A program made the translations under genes and the position numbers. Positions 1 to 12,600 of a DNA stretch of 64,000 nucleotides are shown piece after piece. The stretch's first letter is position 1. Every line of letters starts with the position of its first letter. This DNA comes from Stereum hirsutum FP-91666 SS1. Lineage: Eukaryota; Basidiomycota; Agaricomycetes; Russulales; Stereaceae. The notes beneath the pieces were generated by a model. It worked only from the letters and a program-made list of their open reading frames with translations, searched no databases and was not told where the DNA came from. Location: assembly GCF_000264905.1 (NCBI RefSeq), contig NW_006763148.1, positions 1 to 64,000 of the forward strand. The letters run 5' to 3'.

Positions 1-93
1 TCCGACTCAGAGAAGATGGAGCGGTGGAAGTATGTGAGGACTATGTTGAACGAGATGAGACTGGAGGCAGAAGATGAATGGCAAAGGATATAA
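1..93 (+). CDS. 3' end of a small charged protein gene (cut by window edge)
   Basis: Frame 1 is open from the first base to a TAA at 91-93 and encodes about 30 charged residues ending in EAEDEWQRI. The stretch resembles the C-terminal half of the gene at 63488-63935: both have an SD(S/T)E start followed by a V-x-x-(M/V)-L-x-E-(M/I)-R helix rich in Glu, Lys and Arg. I infer that this is the last exon of a paralogue of that cysteine/histidine protein. The short length makes the call tentative, and function cannot be judged from this piece. Confidence 0.4.
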   Translation, partial: SDSEKMERWKYVRTMLNEMRLEAEDEWQRI

Positions 94-1291
94 GAGGAGG
101 AAATGGGACTTAAACGGTGGAACTGGAAAGATGGAAACTCTGGTGATGAAGTAGGGAGGAAGCGGGAATGCGGAAAAACCACCGGAATATGATGTCCCTG
201 ATCTAGTATTTGCCTCACTTTTATTTAATACGACTTTTAGGGTGGAATGATTTTTGAATGACATTCTCAATACGCCAGAACATCATTCAGATAGATTGGT
301 TGAGGGAATTTTTGGATTTTAACTGCCTAATTTGGGTTTATCTTTTATTGTGGAAAAGGAAATAACGAGGAATTGAGGGATAGTTGGGAAAGTAGGCATT
401 CCGCCTGCTACTTGAAAAGCAGTGAGCAGGCAAGTTTATCAGAGGTGGACGACGACGTCGACGGGAGCGACGAACGGTTTGGTGTGGCGGAATGGGGCGG
501 AGGTTCAGCCACGAGGTCTTCGGATCACAACCACGCGAGCCATCCCGGGCTGATAAGATTCAGTTCCCACTCTCACCGATCGCTCTCATCTTTTGCACTT
601 TCAACTGCTCGCTGCCTCCTGGTCTGCTTCCTCTCTTGCAACTCTATGATCCTCTCGCCAATGCGCGCGGTGTCTTGTAGTCTACGCGGCTTGGTAATCT
701 CGAGGAAAGGGAACGCAATGACCGGGGTGGTTACGCTCCCTCATGCTGCTCCCATCTTTCCGTTCCGTCTCGTTCTCCACGCGCTAATATTAGCTCTAAA
801 TACCTACCCACTAGCTTTCTTCTCAAGCTACTGGACCGTGTTCTCTACAGTTCAACTTCGGCCTGCCCTGATCCTCGTAGGCACAGGACGCAGCTCTACT
901 TATGCTTCAGACGCGCGAGTTTATAATACGTCTTCTCCGACACTGGTCCAACTGAATATCTGCCCAGACGGCGCTATACTGTCCAATCGTTGCGTTACAG
1001 CGGCCGTAAAATCCTTCAATCCACTCATACGAAGGGTCTCTCGCTTGTTCTTGTTACGAACGGGTTCCACGTCTAAGAAGTACAATGAGTTATGCTCGAT
1101 CTGTACAGCCCGGGAGGAATACATTGACTCCGTCAGGAGAGGCCTTCGCGAGTGTATGTCATACTGACCGACTCAAATTTCCTGGTCACAAGTTTTTTTT
1201 ATTCATCAACATCTCCGCGTTTCGTTTTGTTCTACTCACTTGGGACTTCCGAGTTCGCTTACACCGTATAATGTTGCCCCTAGAGCGACGA
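94..1291. other. Region without a supportable gene
   Basis: A 264-codon open frame lies at 373-1167 (+). Its translation is Ser/Arg/Leu-rich, has no recognisable motif and lacks a convincing start context. I see no splice-linked coding exons here. Confidence 0.4.
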
Positions 1292-1299
1292 TATATAAG
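1292..1299 (+). promoter_or_regulatory. TATA box (TATATAAG)
   Basis: A TATATAAG element sits 49 bp upstream of the ATG at 1348, a normal spacing for a fungal core promoter. It supports transcription of the secreted-protein gene that follows. Confidence 0.45.
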
Positions 1300-1347
1300 A
1301 CGTCAACTCTCCCTGCTTTATTGTCGCCCATCACCACCATCTTTACT

Positions 1348-1951
1348 ATGGTCCCTTTCAGTCATGCTCTCCCTCTTCTCTCTTCTCTTGCCGTACTCGT
1401 CACAGGTCCGCCGTTGACTAACACAACGAAGGCTCGAGAGTACATCGGTAAGTATGAGCTGATCGTCACTCCTAACATGGCCACCACGGGTCTGCGCACT
1501 TTCACGTCCTCGCTTTATGACGGTGAGTCGGAGATCTCACTACCATGACTGTGTCTTCATTTTTGCTGACTCTATATTCCCTGTCATATACAGTTGCATC
1601 TACCGCTACGGCCAAGCAATACCCTAACGCTAACATAACCCAGGTACGTACAGATCTGAACCTCCCTACACCTCCTCGCGTTCTTTGGTTACTATACCCT
1701 CATCACACCGGTTTCGTACCGCAATCTGAACTTCTCCCGCTCACCTCATTTGATCTATGCGTACTCAGGACTTCTGGCCGATCGTAAGTCTCACTAATGG
1801 GAGCTACGTCAAACCGCTCAGCTTATCCGTTCCCGGTGTCGATGCCGAGCATGCCTGTGACGTCATGTAGTCCTGGTGCGGGATGCATCTGAAGGCGGAC
1901 GCGGAGGGTGAGACGGTCGATTTCTTTCTCAACTTCTGTGTTGGGAAATAA
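1348..1951 (+). pseudogene. Small secreted protein gene with in-frame TAG
   Basis: The ATG at 1348 follows a TATA box and opens a hydrophobic signal peptide (MVPFSHALPLLSSLAVLVTG). The frame continues through a GTGAGT intron starting about 1522 (acceptor CATATACAG) and a GTACGT intron starting about 1645 (acceptor ACTCAG) to an exon beginning DFWPIVSLTNGSYV. Several N-glycosylation sequons (NTT, NIT, NGS) fit a secreted product. A TAG follows ACDVM at about 1868, but the same frame stays open and coding-like for another 26 residues with two more cysteines, ending FCVGK at 1951. I infer a CAG-to-TAG nonsense change, or a short product of about 108 residues. I do not recognise the family. Confidence 0.4.
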
Positions 1952-2599
1952 ATGGGACTGGAGCGAGAGAGCGAGACTGAGGCATAATGTGTCCCGCTGG
2001 TGATGGCAACGAGACGAGATCGAGCAGGGCTGCTCATTGCGAACCGTTCACTATCGGACGAAAGGGCCTTGTTCCGTTCCATATCGTGCTTTAGTTGGAA
2101 GAGTCGAATTCGACAATGACAAGTTATTTTTCATAATTTTTCATGTGTTCTGTGTCCAGCTGAGGGAAGATCGGTTTCTTTGCCCTTCGCCACATATCCT
2201 AGGCCATTGTTCGGCATGTGAAGCCATAGATAATCTCCCTCTCCCTTCCTGACTCATCAACAGCTAACTATGCAACCTCTGAAACCCCCACAGTTTGCGT
2301 CTGGATACGAGGAAGCACCATAAAGAAAGAAACCTCACATGCGTTATACTTGATTGATACATACCGCGCTGCAATTACCTACTCAAGTAGAGCTTTTGTG
2401 TCAGGTGATTTGTCGAGTTCACTCGATGTGCGCGAAGATCACATTAGGTATAGTGGCGGTACACAGTGAGGCTCACTTCATATTACGAGCTAATAGGGAA
2501 CAGATTGGGGGAAGTAGTATAGAGGGCCGTAGTTTAAAGATATCATAGAGACGGACAGATGAGATGTCGAACAGGTCGAACAGTCACGAGGGAAGGGCA
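1952..2599. other. Intergenic, nothing recognised
   Basis: Open frames here are under 100 codons, overlap in opposing frames and carry no motif. I see no feature beyond the 3' flanks of the convergent neighbours. Confidence 0.4.
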
Positions 2600-2945
2600 T
2601 TACGACGGAGGCTCGTTCACCTGCATCTGCGCCTTGCCAGTATCATGTGTCAGGTTGCCTGCGTAGAAGAAAGACTCGTCAGCATTCTCCCTGTAAAAAG
2701 ACCATAACAGCAACTCCTCCACGACAGTCATGAGAGCAAGAGAGTCGATAGAAGACAAACACCTGTACTTGCTGCGTCTTATCGCCCACAATGGCGCCAA
2801 CGATCACCTCCTTCTTCCCTTCTAGCCTATCCGTAGCACCATCGACGTAGTCTTTAGCTTGAGCTGCGTTGTATTCGGCTTCACCGGCTGCGTGCTCCTC
2901 CTTGCCCGCTTGCTGCCAAGATGTGGCGCCAGTGAGGTTACCAAT
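2600..2945 (-). pseudogene. CsbD-like stress protein, C-terminal exons, last junction out of frame
   Basis: The exon at 2945-2763 (minus) reads [18 protein letters not shown] followed by Ala/Glu/Lys-rich helix and then [20 protein letters not shown]. This is the pattern of the CsbD-like family, called in mushrooms 'mismatched base pair and cruciform DNA recognition protein'. The final exon (about 2656-2600) encodes GNLTHDTGKAQMQVNEPPS then TAA, matching the usual family end. With the obvious GTGTTT donor and CGCAG acceptor the two exons join one base out of frame. I could not find the family's short N-terminal exon upstream. It is either a decayed copy or has an unusual splice. Members of this family are small, hydrophilic and stress-associated. 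Confidence 0.6.
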
Positions 2946-3682
2946 CTGTCAACGAAGGAAGGGCGCCTTCGAATCATGCTCGAGATGAAGCAGTCGGATA
3001 TCAGCGTTATGTTGGCGAGAAATCTGCTCGATTCGAGACTCACACGCGCTCGAAACTAGTTCGAGGCGTACTGTAGATTCACGGACGGTTCGATCTAGTT
3101 GTGAGCGGAGGAAGGCGATTTCTGCAGGGCCCGAAGCAGAGCCAAGGACGTTCGAGCGAAAAGGCATTCTGGAGTCGTAATCGTCGGCGGGTACGAGGGT
3201 TAGAAGATATCGCAGATGAGAGACTATTATAGCGGTGGAGAGGTGTGACGTTGATGGGATGGAAAAGAGTGAAACTCGCCAGAGTCTGCGCTTATTCAAC
3301 GCTTGATCATGTTGACTTTGGCATATAATCCGTGGCGTCGGCTTTTGCCGTGTCGATATTCGATGCGACCCACTTTCTGCACGCTGCGAATAAGCAGGCC
3401 GATGGTAAGTCATGGTTGGGACCCCCATCCGATATAGATGTTAAAAATTGGAATTATACAGAGCCGAAATATTTGTATAAGTAGTCCACAATTGACGCAC
3501 AGTCTCCTTTTCTTGGTATTGTAGATCTCGGAGACGCATTGCAGAGTCGCGAGAGAGTCCCAAAGTCCAACCAAAGTCTAACCACGATGGAAAAGAGTAG
3601 CAACAATTTGCATTGTGGTAACAGTGCATTCGATATGGAGTAAGTTGAGTCAGCGACCTGAAACTGAGAAGCACATTGGCAC

Positions 3683-4310
3683 TCAGACAATATTGAGCGT
3701 GATACTTGTGACATCGACATCGGGGGAGGACTCTCCTACCTATATATCACGACGTACATACTCAAGTCAGCAACGAGGACGAGACATAACGGGAGAGTGT
3801 GGTAATCTGCCAGCTTACCCCAATCAAGACAACATGCGCAAGACTCAAGGCAACCTTATCCCCCTTGAATTCCACAGGAACCGGCACAGTGAAACTCTCG
3901 CTCTCCGTAGAATTCTCAGGATTGTTGAGTTGCGGGGCGTATGGAGCGCCATAGATGACTTGGCCAAAGGTACTAGCGGCGTCGGGGCAGCTGTTTGTCG
4001 CTGTGGAGCATGATGCCATCCCGAAGATGGCCGCGACGTCCTTGCTGCCTTGTATGGAGTTCTGACAAAGAAATGTTATTACATTGAGTCCGATGTCAGA
4101 GAGTGAAGGCGAATAGCGCGGTAGGAGCTGCTCATGCGTTATTCCCACCCACAAGCTTTAAGTGATACGTACAGGCTTCAAGACGTCGACAGTGATCGAC
4201 TGGCCTGCGATGACCGTGCTCCCGTCGCTGGGAGAGCCTATCACCACACCCTGAGCGAATGCGGAGGAAAGAAAGCCTAGAACAGTAGTTGCGGTAGCGA
4301 GAAATCACAT
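3683..4310 (-). pseudogene. Secreted protein with conserved basidiomycete fold; nonsense codon 2
   Basis: Three exons on the minus strand (4310-4173, 4061-3829, 3739-3683) with clean GT-AG introns give a product of about 140 residues. It has a hydrophobic leader ending SSAFAQ, then GSPSDGSTVIAGQSITVDV, a cysteine pair around ASCSTATNSCP, VIYGAPYAPQLNN, and the end DVDVTSITLNIV. This matches a widespread unnamed family of secreted proteins in Agaricomycetes, recognised from memory. The ATG at 4310-4308 is followed at once by TGA, after which the frame is open to its natural stop. A CGA-to-TGA change would explain this. Unless translation starts elsewhere the gene is dead. No alternative in-frame ATG precedes the leader. 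Confidence 0.6.
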
Positions 4311-4935
4311 GTTAATATGGAAGAAGTCGGAGTAAAATCCTCAGCTGGAAGTGAAATTTTGTTCAGGCCAGAAGACAGGAGAATTGTGGGATGGATGAGT
4401 ACCAGAGAGACCGCAAGATAATATATGCAGAAAGAGCGCTAACTGAGGCGCTGCTGTTGTCTTGAAGGGCAGAAGTAAACAACGCCTCCATCACAGCTCA
4501 AGGGCTTTCGTGACCGCGTTAGTGATGCTGTGGCCGGACATTCCGCACATGATGAACTCAATGGCCCACTCAAACTGTGTGCGAGGTCGGAGCTAGGCCG
4601 GTCCGATCCCTGCTAAGCCAGCGTTGTTCAGGCTCGCGCACTGTTACCATCCTATGCGGTAATTTAATTAACCGCCAGACTGGATAAAAATGCCCGCTGA
4701 CCTACGAGCAGGGTCCATCGCCACCGAGCCTGGAGACCGAAAAATGGTGGTCAATACAATGATGGACGCAGTGTCTGCAAAATATGTGCATAGATACATG
4801 GTCCGATGGCATCGAAACCCGAGATAGAGAAGGAGGCACTACACCAGACGGTGGAATTCTACCGGCGGCAGCTGAATGCGTTCGGCATAAGTCGCTTTGC
4901 CACTGTGTTGTGAGCAAGGTCCAATATAACCTACG
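4311..4935. other. Intergenic, nothing recognised
   Basis: This lies between the secreted-protein gene and the COG3 relic. Frames are short and mutually overlapping, and I see no motif or repeat. Confidence 0.35.
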
Positions 4936-7900
4936 CTACCTGCATCTGATCCGTAACGCCACCTTCACCAAGCATCGCCGCACCCCGCTCGTTACAGATC
5001 TCTCTCAACATCCCCTCCACCTCTTGCTCGTTCATAAGCTCAGTGTCTGGCATTTCTCCCCTGATCTGAAAAACCCCTCCCTAAACTGCAGGGATTTCTC
5101 ACATCGGGCCACTGGTTCCGTTGCGATCGAGCCGAGCACCTCCCTTTTTGCGCCTGATGCAAGTGCATCGGAAGAGGATGAGGAAGGTAACTGGGAAGTA
5201 GCGGTGGCGGAGGCGTTGGGAGTGGTGTTGGGTAAGGAGACTAGAGGAATAAACGCGGTTGCGGTACGCTGTGGGTGTGCGGAAAATATGTAGAGCGCAT
5301 GGATTATGTGTGGAAGACGACGAGGTCCTGGCATGTTTTGGCGAGGTCGATGTCGATTCGCTACACGATATCACACGATCAGCGTCAGACCAAACGATAA
5401 GACAATGCCAAACTATTCGAATAAACATGGGAATATTGGGCCTAGAACATATAGTGCAAGCGAGGAGAGAGAAAGAAGATATTGGATGTACGTCTCTCGC
5501 ATCAAATATATTGCCCTGAGGCATTGCCAAACTGTTGATCAGCGACTGAGATACGAGCGCAGACGTGCGGCTCGACATCGATGTCGAAGCATCTACACCA
5601 ACCGCTGCGTAAGCAAAAAGTTGAATATTTGAGAGATATATCACGAGACGTACCCGTCACGCCGCCCCCTCCAGCAAGCCCTCCTACCTCTCGAACGCCA
5701 AGACCCCATCCACTACAAACCCACTCACGTTAATCACACCAAATACAAACTCATCACTATCGCCTTTTGTCTCCACACCTGTCACCCCATTGTCCGCATC
5801 CAAACCTTTCGTCATCACCTCCGACCCCACCGCCTACTCCTTCAATATCAACACACAGCTCACGAGGAAAAGTATCACGTCCAAGTCTCATCTCTGTACC
5901 CGTTCCTGTTTTTGAGCGCGAATTTAAACAAGATGTTGACGACGAAGGAGATCATGCTTGTAATTTGATGAGTTTGAAGGCGTGAGGTTGACTGATTGCT
6001 GTGCGAGGATCGCGGGACAGCATGCCTGTACCATGTCACGCCACGCCAACATAAACCGGAAGAAACTGTCAGCTCAGTCTCATGACCCATAGTCATCGAT
6101 AAACGCAAGCGCGAAAAAAGAAAGAGTGACCAACAAAGGGAGAAGACGCACCGGCACTAGTTCAAATAACTGACTTGACACCTTCACCGCCTTCTTCACC
6201 GTCGGACACCACGTGTGTACCCACCTCCTCGATGTCTCTGAAAACTTGAAAATCTGGTTTAGACCCAAGTCGGTCGATTCTCTGTCTGTTCCTCTTGCGA
6301 TGAGGCTCGTTCCGTGCGAATCTAACGGCGTGGAACAGAACGAAAAAGAAGGAGGGAAGGAGTAAATCGAGGAACATTAGCGACCTGGACGAAAAAAGGG
6401 TCAACTTTCCCGTTCACCTCTCTTTCTGATACCCACCCACTAGACCACCACCTGCGTCCCAGACCTGGGAACAAACCACATGATCTCAATCTGCATCATG
6501 CTCTGCCCATTCGACATCTGTGCATCCTGCAACACTAGCCCCGACAGCCCGCTGTTCCTCCCCTTTCTCCATATCCCTTTCCCGTTCTGCACCATGCTCG
6601 TTGCCTCCGCCAACCCCGGGATGACCATCATTCGAACGAGACCCCGACTCCGAGGGAGAGACTCGAAGGCACACCAAGCATCATGAGCGCCTGAAAACAG
6701 TGCAGGCGTCGCAGAGCGCTCTGAGCTTTTGTTCGTGTAGGATGCGAGGGCGGAGATCGTCGTAGAGATAGTCGCACAGGAGTTCTAGGTAGGCGCTGTG
6801 GGTGTTTCGTTCGGTCGTCGTGTGGATGCGTGTGTCTTTGCGTTGTTTTATGTGGGAAGGTGAATAGTCAGTACGTTGGGTGTGTTGAAGGATCGGTTGG
6901 TTGGTTTGGTAGCCTAGCCGTTGTTCCTTGGTTAGTGAGTTGGGGTGCGTCGGTGGATTGAGTGCCCTCGGCGAATGGTCGACTGGGAATATGAAGCCGA
7001 TCGGTGCATTCGTAGGGTTCGGGAGTAGGTTGGGGTCTGTATTGCGAAGTTACGTCGACATTGTTCGTTGAGAAGGGAGAAGGGTGGGAGGGAGAGACGG
7101 AAAGGTGAGGGAGGGAAAGCCATTAGTGATCGGTAAACGAATATTGCACTAAAGGATAAAACGCGATTAAAAGGCTAGATGAAAAGATGAGAGAAAACGG
7201 GATCGAGTAAAATAACGAGGGCGTGAAGGAAATCGAGAATGCTAGAAGGAAAGCGGAGGGAAGTGTGGCGTAGAGCAGTCTGTCACGGGTACTATGAAAG
7301 TGTCATGTCAACGGGCGTACCTTCTAGTCTCCGAGGGTCACCGTGGGGTATCCTGCATGAGCGTGTCCAAATACTCGACGAAGAACATCTTCATGAGTTT
7401 CATATTGCGGGCCATCATAGCACAGGCCATACATTGCTGGGAGCGGACAAGGTAGAGTTCTGCTACGTGGAAGCGGCACAACATCCGGACGGAAGTTAGC
7501 AATAACGACAAGTTGAGGGGATAGAAAAGCGAGGAGAACAAGGAGACGGACGTACGTGAGCCTTGAAAGGTTTATGTACACGTTGACCTGTTCGACCATG
7601 TACATAAAACTAGTCTGAAGGACGGGTCGCTCGAAAGGTTCGGCATTCTCGTTCTGGAAGGGATCCCGTCTCACTCCAGCCGCATCCAGCAGCTACAACA
7701 GCTGGGCCTAGACAAACCCATCAAATGCGTCAGTCATCCATGTCTAAACAATCTACCCACGAAACGACCAACGTCTCACTCCCTCCCCCAACAACCTGTG
7801 ACGAACCTACTGCAGACTCATTCCTTCTTCCTCCGTACTACTCCATCTCAGCATCTACTCAACCTCGCCACCGACTTCCTCTATTCTCCTCGCCAACACC

Positions 7901-8010
7901 TCTCGAACACCCAGCCATTCCTCGACTTCGTTCAAACATTCGCGGAAATACGACTCTCGGCTATGAGCGAACGACATATCGATGAGCAGGAATCAATCGT
8001 GGAACCGTTG
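4936..8010 (-). pseudogene. Decayed COG3 (Sec34) copy A
   Basis: Minus-strand fragments follow the order of COG3, a subunit of the conserved oligomeric Golgi tether. LIDMSFAHSRE lies near 7975-7945, QTSFMYMVEQVNVYINLSRL near 7640-7565, QQCMACAMM then KMFFVEYLDTL near 7440-7350, and SAYLELLCDYLYDDLRPRIL near 6820-6750. VLQDAQM then MMQIEIMWFVP follow near 6535-6465, WCPTVKKAVKVSSQLFELV near 6220-6160, and SRTSALVSQSLINSLAMP near 5570-5510. A C-terminal stretch with VEGMLREICNERG precedes a TAG at 4936-4938. Several pieces sit in different frames with no splice sites to join them, and stops interrupt others, so I read this as a pseudogene. A second, diverged copy lies at 49515-51870. Confidence 0.6.
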
Positions 8011-9672
8011 CAACGTTTGGACAGTATGAGTAGGGTGGAGGTAGGAATGTGGGTATGGAGTGGTTGGAGGAGAGGTTGAGCAATCGGGCGGAGCTTGTGG
8101 AAGGGTAAGTGTATGGCCTTGACGATCGCAATGGAGGCCCAAGTTTCTCAAAGCGGGGGATGTTGATCCTCGTGAGCTATATTCCTCTACTATAACTACT
8201 CACAGGTGTGCAGCATCAGTTATGGAAAAAGAGGTAATGCGAAAGAGGGACGCACCTTCAACGGTAACGAAGGCATATGAAGAGCAGCGTTCGCGACTGC
8301 TACAATCGTGTCGTTTCCAGGCACTCCCAATGGAACTTTGGATCATCATCCCTGGAGTGGGACGGACAATTTACTGCTCGATATCCGTGAGCTGTGGAAC
8401 GAGAGGGCGTGAGGTGGCCCTTCGACGGTTGGATGGACGCATCGTCGTTACTCGCTGTGTTCGATTGGTTAAAATTTTGAACAGCACGGCTGAGTTTACT
8501 GATAATTCTTATTGAAGAGAGCATATATGGGCGTAAAAAGTACAAGAATACACGGCAAACGCACGGCGTTGAGGTTCAAGAGGCGGAGAGACGCAACTTG
8601 AACGCAACTGGATCGCGTTGATTGATAATCTAATCTTATCGCACCCGTCGGGGATGTGGCATGTGGCCACTGGCATCCCCCGACGAACTTCTCGCGTTTT
8701 ATTCCTTTCCTAACTACAACTTACTACTTACATCGTTCCAACCTTCACCGTGCTCTCATTGTTGAGTATAACGCAGGCGTAAGGCCGCTGAACGGCAGGT
8801 CCCGCTACTTATATTTGCTCCAAATGTAAGTACCAGTCTAACATATTGGCCACGAGCAGCATAAGATGTTCAATTGATCTCATAGTTTCGAATTGTTTAG
8901 CAACGTCCGAAGAGTATGCATGACGTGCTACTGCTCCAGCAAGTGAGGGGACCGTCACTGCCGCTGCAGGGCTTCGCCCAGCAGCTTCGTGACCTAAACA
9001 TAGTACATGTGTGTCACACTTCACACCTTGCCGAGGTTACGATTTAAAAACATGAACAGAAATGAATACTCTAGAAACAATTCTGTCATGACTTGGACTA
9101 GCAGTAGATTGACAAAACGGACGTTCACGAAGTGTGGCGAACTCAGGCGGGATAGCTGAGTCAGAAATTGGTCAGCATCTACCATATAGGGAAGGTCGTC
9201 GCATTACAAGCCAAAAACCGAACGATACTTCTTGTAAGACCCACTACTAAAGTAGCGGGAATTTCATTGAAACTCAAAAAGCATCACAACAGTCACTAAC
9301 GGCTCGAAAAACCAGGTCAAAACACAACGCGCCTTCCTGACGCCGTCTTGTTACCGTCTCGCTGCTCGCATGCACTTAATTTTTTCACTGTACTGGATTT
9401 CGATGTTGGACTTTTCGTTAATGTAGTTTCTGTGTGCTCTAGTTACAGGTAAGAAATTGCGAGGAGAAAAGGCGTCTAGCGAAAGCCAAGCGACAAAAGT
9501 CTTCGCCACACTCATCCTTAGGCGCCGGGCTGATATGATGTGACGGAAATCCGTAACATACGATTCTATTCCACGGCGCGTATACACAACAAAATCTGCG
9601 AAACTACGTACTCGAGTATTTTGCACTACACAGCCAAGCATTATACGAGACATCCCGGGAAAACCAATCCTC
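8011..9672. other. Gene-poor stretch with hairpins
   Basis: No coding exon is recognisable. An imperfect hairpin lies at 8647-8684 (arms GTCGGGGATG and CATCCCCCGAC). Opposed copies of TCCCGCTACTT at about 8802-8812 and 9251-9261 enclose an AT-rich 460-bp segment. These may be relics of small repeats. Confidence 0.3.
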
Positions 9673-12600
9673 TCAAGCAGCAGGCGCGGAAGCGTCAGAC
9701 TTCAAGAATCCTCTACTCCTCCAATACGCAACCCACAGCTTCACATCCTCTTCATCTAATCTCCTCGCCTCTTTCAGGCTCCGGGAGACGACCGTAGCGC
9801 GTTCTACAGAAAGTTTGGCCGCTTCAGTATACTCCGCTAAAAAGTCGACGAGGTGCAGAGCTGGGATGTTGGTCATCGCTTTGTCGGAGTCCGATGATTC
9901 GACCCAGGCCTTCTGCAGGGAAGCAATCCAGTCCCGGTACGGAACAGAAGGTATGCCTAAAATCGCCGAAGTAGTATCGGAGAAGAGACTCCAGTTGCTG
10001 GGTGAGGGATGAATGAGGTGTAGAATCGCCTCCGTTGAACCGGCCATCTCCAACAGCGCAGATGCGGCCACGTCTACCGGAAGCCAAGTGATTTTCTAAA
10101 TCATAGTTCAGAATAATCTGCTCGGGGAAAAAATAAGGAAGGACTTGCCTCGTCCCTGGATGGCAACACGCCGAGTTCTTGTGCGCTGCGCACGAGGGCA
10201 GGGACCCATTCCGTCTCGTTCCATCCGCCCTGAGCTCGGTCCCCACAAAGTTGGCCAACTCGTACAATCGTCACACGAGCACCGAGTACGTCTGCAGCCT
10301 TGAGAAGTAAGGTTTCGGCCACCCACTTGCTTTCCGCGTAACCGCTTCCTACTGCGGTCACTGGGTCTGTGATGGCTGATTCTCTGACGATTGATCCAGA
10401 CGGTGCTGTTGCGCACAAATAAAACGAATGTAAGCGCCACAACTCGACTTCGTACGTAGTAGGGAACGCGCACCGCCGCTCAACACAGAGATGGAACTTG
10501 TAAATAGTATCTTCGGATGAACCGAGCGCGGAGTACCAAGCGAGAAATTGACGAGGTTGCATACGCCCGCGACAGACTGCTCGAAAGCAGTGAGAGGGAC
10601 CCTAAAGTTGACCTGCCAGGCTACTCCATCTCATAAGCATATCTCACTACTTGCTCGATGAAGACTCTTACCGGAATGTATGATGATCGTGGCTCGTTTA
10701 ATCATCTAGCAGTCCAGGCAAAAGTACGTGTCAGAAGTATGTCAGATAGATTATACTCAGCAGATTACAAACCTCGGCATGTACGTCGTTAGAAATACCG
10801 AGGTCCGGTCGAGAGAGGTCGGCCTCTAGTAGTACGAGCTTCGAGTTCTTCAGAGCGCTTCCGTCCAGCTTCCATCGGTCAAACGCCGCCTCTTGACGAT
10901 GAAGAATCTTCGAAAGCGGTCCCCGATTCAGCGCATAGACGGTGATCACCGACGTGTCTGCTAGGAGCTGTGATAGGATGTGACTGCCCAGGCGTCCTGT
11001 CGTGCCAGTGACTACAACCACACGATCGTCGCTGAGAAAATCGTCTTCCGCAGGGTTTACGGTGCGTTGTCTGGAGAACTGAGAGGAGTATTGTTCGACC
11101 ATAGCTGTCATCACTTCAATTCTATCGTCAACGACATGTCCTCGCTGGGTAGCGAGAGTCTTTGGGTCGATGGCGGCAGCAAGAGAGGATATGGTCGGAT
11201 GGCTGTAGACTAAGTCAGAAGGAACATGTTGCGTATCCATATGTGTCGTCCTGCGTAGAGCTCTGACGATCGCGTTCCGGATATACATTGCCTGCAAGCT
11301 GAGAGATGTCGTCAGCTCACCAGTGAAGTTGCGTGGCACACATAAAACGAACCTGTCACATCCTCGTTGGAAGATGTCCTCGTCATCTTTGAGCTTCGTA
11401 GTCATTGCACGGGCCACCAGTTTCCTGACGAACTCAAGGCCCTCAGAATCACCCCAGCGTGACGGCGGAGCGATATCGTTCTGCGAACTGTCGGCGAACG
11501 ACGAATATAAAGCCGAAATCTCCTCTTTGTACAGTTCGAGCATCGGACGGCGTCGGGCTGTTCCCTTGGCAGTATGTTCTATGGGCTTTGAGGACTTCGA
11601 CACCAGTATCATCTATTAAATTGAAGCTGTTCAGTCGTTCGTAAACTATCTCGGGGAAGTTATGTGGATAAGGCAGTCACCTCTTTAAAAATTCGCGAGT
11701 GGGCTGGTGCAAATTCATTCACGCGATCGATGATAGGCCTACATATTGAAGCACGATTAGAGATTGCTTAAACATTCAATCGTAGCCACCACCGTACCAA
11801 ATCATGCTTTTGAACCGGATGACTTCCTCGGAATCCTGTGAATCGGCTTCGAACGGTTGTTCTGGCTCGACGAGTACACCGCAGTGAAGTTGGCCATGAC
11901 CGAAGATAACAGCTGTGGCGATGTTTGGGTCCTGCATAAGCATACTTTCTAGAGCTTATCAATTAGTACAAGACCCATTTGGCTCGAGGGTTGATAGCGT
12001 TGGTATCTACCTAAGGGCACTGGGTTCGTCTGTCGAATGCAGTATCAGAAGACGAACGGGAGATCTAGATGGAGAAGGGGTCACCTTCTCGCCATTAGAG
12101 TGCGTAATCTGATCGTCGGAACGCCCGAATACTCTCCACAACCAGGGCTTCGTGGGATGACGCTGCAGAAGATCCCGAGTATTATACGCAGGGGTTCCGT
12201 TGGCAGCCTTGCAGTTTGTGACGTTCGTTGAGTAGTACCCGTTGTTCTGTTCATTTCAATCAATATAATCTTACTATAACACGGTGGTACAGATGTACTT
12301 ACAACGACAACTAACTCAAATACGTCGTCCATTCCAGGCCCTTCCTGTGCGTGCAGTTCTACTGTTGGTTGTGGAGAGAATTTGAAGTATTCCCATTCGT
12401 CAGAAAGAACTTTGGAAGGTATGCCCATGCTTATATTGCAGGCCTCCGTACTATTGCCAAAGAAGGAGCACATCAGTCGATGCATAAATACCAAAGTCCA
12501 GAGTAACATGACAAGCTCACCAAGCGTATGTGGATATGAGTACCGTACCCGAGCGTACAAGTTCGTTCCCAACGAATTTGGACAGTCCACCACCAGCGTA

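Noticed and set aside
373..1167. 264-codon open frame
   Set aside because: No motif, biased Ser/Arg/Leu composition and no promoter or splice context; length alone is weak in a GC-balanced region.
9140..9210. tRNA-like start (GGGATAGCTGAGTCAG)
   Set aside because: No T-arm (GGTTCGA-type) or acceptor pairing could be found.
8802..9261. Possible small TIR element with TCCCGCTACTT ends
   Set aside because: Only about 11 bp match and no clear target duplication, so borders are not credible.
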